Assembly: GCA_026786335.1 (NCBI GenBank)
Contig: JAJAYG010000033.1
Location: 1 to 6,211, forward strand
Direction: 5' to 3'
DNA: 6,211 nucleotides
From: Chitinophagales bacterium
GTDB taxonomy: Bacteria > Bacteroidota > Bacteroidia > Chitinophagales > UBA10324
Translations under genes and position numbers: made by a program
The notes under the pieces: generated by a model
Database searches by the model: none
The model's input: the letters and a program-made list of their open reading frames with translations, nothing else
What the model was told of the DNA's origin: nothing
In this document: positions 5,344-6,211 of the stretch, piece after piece
Numbering within the stretch: the first letter of the stretch is position 1
Layout of the letters: each line of letters starts with the position of its first letter

Positions 5344-5691
5344 CTATGGCTGATCGCGTTGAGCAATTCGCTCGAAAACAGATTGAATGATAGAGAGGAC
5401 AATACTAAATCCCAAGGCAGACCAAAAACTTGGGATGTGAAAACCCGGAATTAATTTGCTTGCAAGCAATACCACAAGTGCATTAATAACCAGCAGAAAC
5501 AAGCCGAACGTTACAATGGTAACCGGCAATGTGAGAATGATCATTACAGGTTTTAAAATGGTATCAAACAAAACCAATACTGCGGCAATTACAATTGCCC
5601 ATGCGGGCGATTCAATGCTTACACCCGGGATTAGAAATGAAGTAATAATAATTGCCAAACCATTTACCAGCAGCCGAAGAATAAAATTCAT
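5344..5691 (-). CDS. phage holin family protein (four-helix membrane protein, PF04020-type)
   Basis: This is a 115-residue, very hydrophobic inner-membrane protein of the group annotated 'phage holin family' (DUF360/PF04020). The name comes from similarity grouping; most members are chromosomal and of unknown function, and nothing here indicates lysis. Four membrane segments can be seen: about 4-26 (ILRLLVNGLAIIITSFLIPG), 32-52 (AIVIAAVLVLFDTILKPV), 54-80 (the LTLPVTIVTFGLFLLVINAL block) and 88-107 (FWSALGFSIVLSIIQSVF). The family-typical landmarks LRLLVNGLAI, LIPGVSIESPAWAIVIA, KPVMIILTLPVTIVTFGLFLLVINAL and KLIPGFHI are all present. The ATG at 5689-5691 gives the family start MNFILRLLVNG; a TTG six codons upstream would add MFFLCC, which I reject. 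The C-terminus is short and polar (RIAQRDQP). It lies upstream of dnaX on the same strand and is divergent from ftcD across 84 bases. Confidence 0.88.
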   Translation of the reverse strand: MNFILRLLVNGLAIIITSFLIPGVSIESPAWAIVIAAVLVLFDTILKPVMIILTLPVTIVTFGLFLLVINALVVLLASKLIPGFHIPSFWSALGFSIVLSIIQSVFERIAQRDQP

Positions 5692-5752
5692 GCAACAAAG
5701 AAAAAACAATTAACACAATCTGCAACTATCGGCAAAGCGATGTTCTCTTAAT

Positions 5753-5760
5753 TACCTTTG
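5753..5760 (+). promoter_or_regulatory. candidate -7 promoter element for ftcD
   Basis: TACCTTTG is a perfect match to the Bacteroidota -7 consensus TAnnTTTG and lies 15 bases before the ATG at 5776, implying a leader of about 10 A/T-rich bases. No clear TTG is found 17-23 bases upstream, so the -33 half is unsupported. Confidence 0.38.
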
Positions 5761-5775
5761 ACAAAATTTTTTAAA

Positions 5776-6211
5776 ATGAAAAACGCATTGATAGAATGTG
5801 TACCAAATTTTAGTGAAGGCCGCAACACCTCCATTATTAAACAGATCACCGATGAAATCGAAAGTGTGGAAGGCATTCGCCTGCTTGATGTTGATTTGGG
5901 AAAAGCTACCAACCGAACGGTGGTAACATTTGTTGGAAATCCTGATGCAGTTATTGAAGCAGCATTTCTTTCAATAAAAAAAGCAGCAGAATTAATTAAC
6001 ATGAGCAAACACACAGGCGAACACCCAAGAATGGGATCAACTGATGTTTGCCCCCTTATTCCTGTTTCGGGAATTACGATGGAGGAAACAGTTGCGTACT
6101 CAAAAAAACTTGCCGAGAGAGTTGGAAAGGAATTAAAAATTCCTGTTTACTTGTACGAATCTGCAGCATCAACCGAAGAAAGAAAAAATCTTGCAACTAT
6201 ACGAGCCGGGG
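5776..6211 (+). CDS. ftcD: glutamate formimidoyltransferase, N-terminal part (runs off the right edge)
   Basis: The first 145 residues of glutamate formimidoyltransferase are present; the gene continues past the window. The enzyme moves the formimino group of N-formimino-L-glutamate, a histidine-degradation intermediate, to tetrahydrofolate, releasing glutamate and feeding one-carbon metabolism in the cytoplasm. The N-terminal subdomain is readily recognised: LIECVPNFSEGRN (5-17), LLDVDLGKATNRTVVTFVG (37-54), and the active-site segment KHTGEHPRMGSTDVCPLIP (78-96). His83 of GEHPRMG is my best placement for the catalytic general base (His82 in the mammalian enzyme). VYLYESAASTEERKNLATIR follows. 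The ATG at 5776 follows AAATTTTTTAAA, with a TAnnTTTG box just upstream. Whether the missing part includes a fused cyclodeaminase domain cannot be told. No other histidine-utilisation gene is visible; any partners would lie to the right. Confidence 0.94.
   Translation, partial: MKNALIECVPNFSEGRNTSIIKQITDEIESVEGIRLLDVDLGKATNRTVVTFVGNPDAVIEAAFLSIKKAAELINMSKHTGEHPRMGSTDVCPLIPVSGITMEETVAYSKKLAERVGKELKIPVYLYESAASTEERKNLATIRAG

Noticed and set aside
5344..5691. Prophage remnant suggested by the 'phage holin family' name
   Set aside because: The family is widespread on Bacteroidota chromosomes, and no endolysin, integrase or structural phage gene is nearby.
5456..5713. Plus-strand open frame antisense to the holin-like gene
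   Set aside because: The minus-strand product matches a known membrane family end to end; the antisense frame shows no domain and would overlap the divergent promoter region.
5696..5725. Possible promoter for the holin-like gene (minus strand TTG, 19-base spacer, TTTCTTTG)
   Set aside because: The conserved A of TAnnTTTG is missing and transcription would start essentially at the ATG; too weak to annotate.
5748..6014. Minus-strand 88-codon open frame across the start of ftcD
   Set aside because: The plus strand encodes unmistakable formimidoyltransferase motifs over the same bases.

Overview
The window looks like ordinary chromosomal DNA from a Bacteroidota bacterium, possibly a Chitinophagales/Sphingobacteriales-type lineage (the lineage is inference). 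Several things point there. The DNA is AT-rich. Start codons follow A/T-rich leaders with no Shine-Dalgarno sequence. Candidate -7 promoter elements match TAnnTTTG. The proteins have Bacteroidota-style sequences: NDK with a [10 protein letters not shown]...[13 protein letters not shown]-terminus, DnaX beginning MENFIVSARKYRP, and E2 beginning MAEVVRMPKMSDTM. I see no transposase, integrase, CRISPR array, rRNA or tRNA, and no gene-free stretch longer than about 150 bases.

Layout. Positions 1-741 (minus) hold the N-terminal part of a DHH/NrnA-type phosphoesterase that runs off the left edge. A 128-bp divergent spacer separates it from ndk (870-1289, plus). ndk converges on a small CoA-binding Rossmann protein (1310-1681, minus). 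A second divergent spacer (1682-1857) carries a Fur-box-like palindrome and a weak promoter candidate for a small protein of unknown function (1858-2148, plus). Three minus-strand genes follow: pyruvate dehydrogenase E2 (2175-3446), dnaX (3523-5256) and a four-helix 'phage holin family' membrane protein (5344-5691). A third divergent spacer leads to the N-terminal part of glutamate formimidoyltransferase (5776 to the right edge, plus). Strand changes are frequent, and most genes appear to be transcribed singly. A hairpin at the end of dnaX and a TAnnTTTG box just before E2 suggest that these two minus-strand neighbours are also separate units.

Functionally this is housekeeping: nucleotide turnover (NrnA-like, NDK), carbon entry to the TCA cycle (E2), the replication clamp loader (DnaX) and histidine degradation/one-carbon metabolism (FtcD). 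There is no obvious new multi-gene system. The most interesting signal is inside dnaX: a run of ten A residues exactly after the clamp-loader core, with stop codons immediately in both other frames. This is the arrangement expected for a programmed slippage or frameshift site that makes a short gamma-like product beside full-length tau, as in Thermus and E. coli. Smaller points are a pair of inverted DnaA-box-like sequences upstream of dnaX, a hairpin overlapping the dnaX stop codon, and longest-ORF TTG starts in four genes that are probably wrong.
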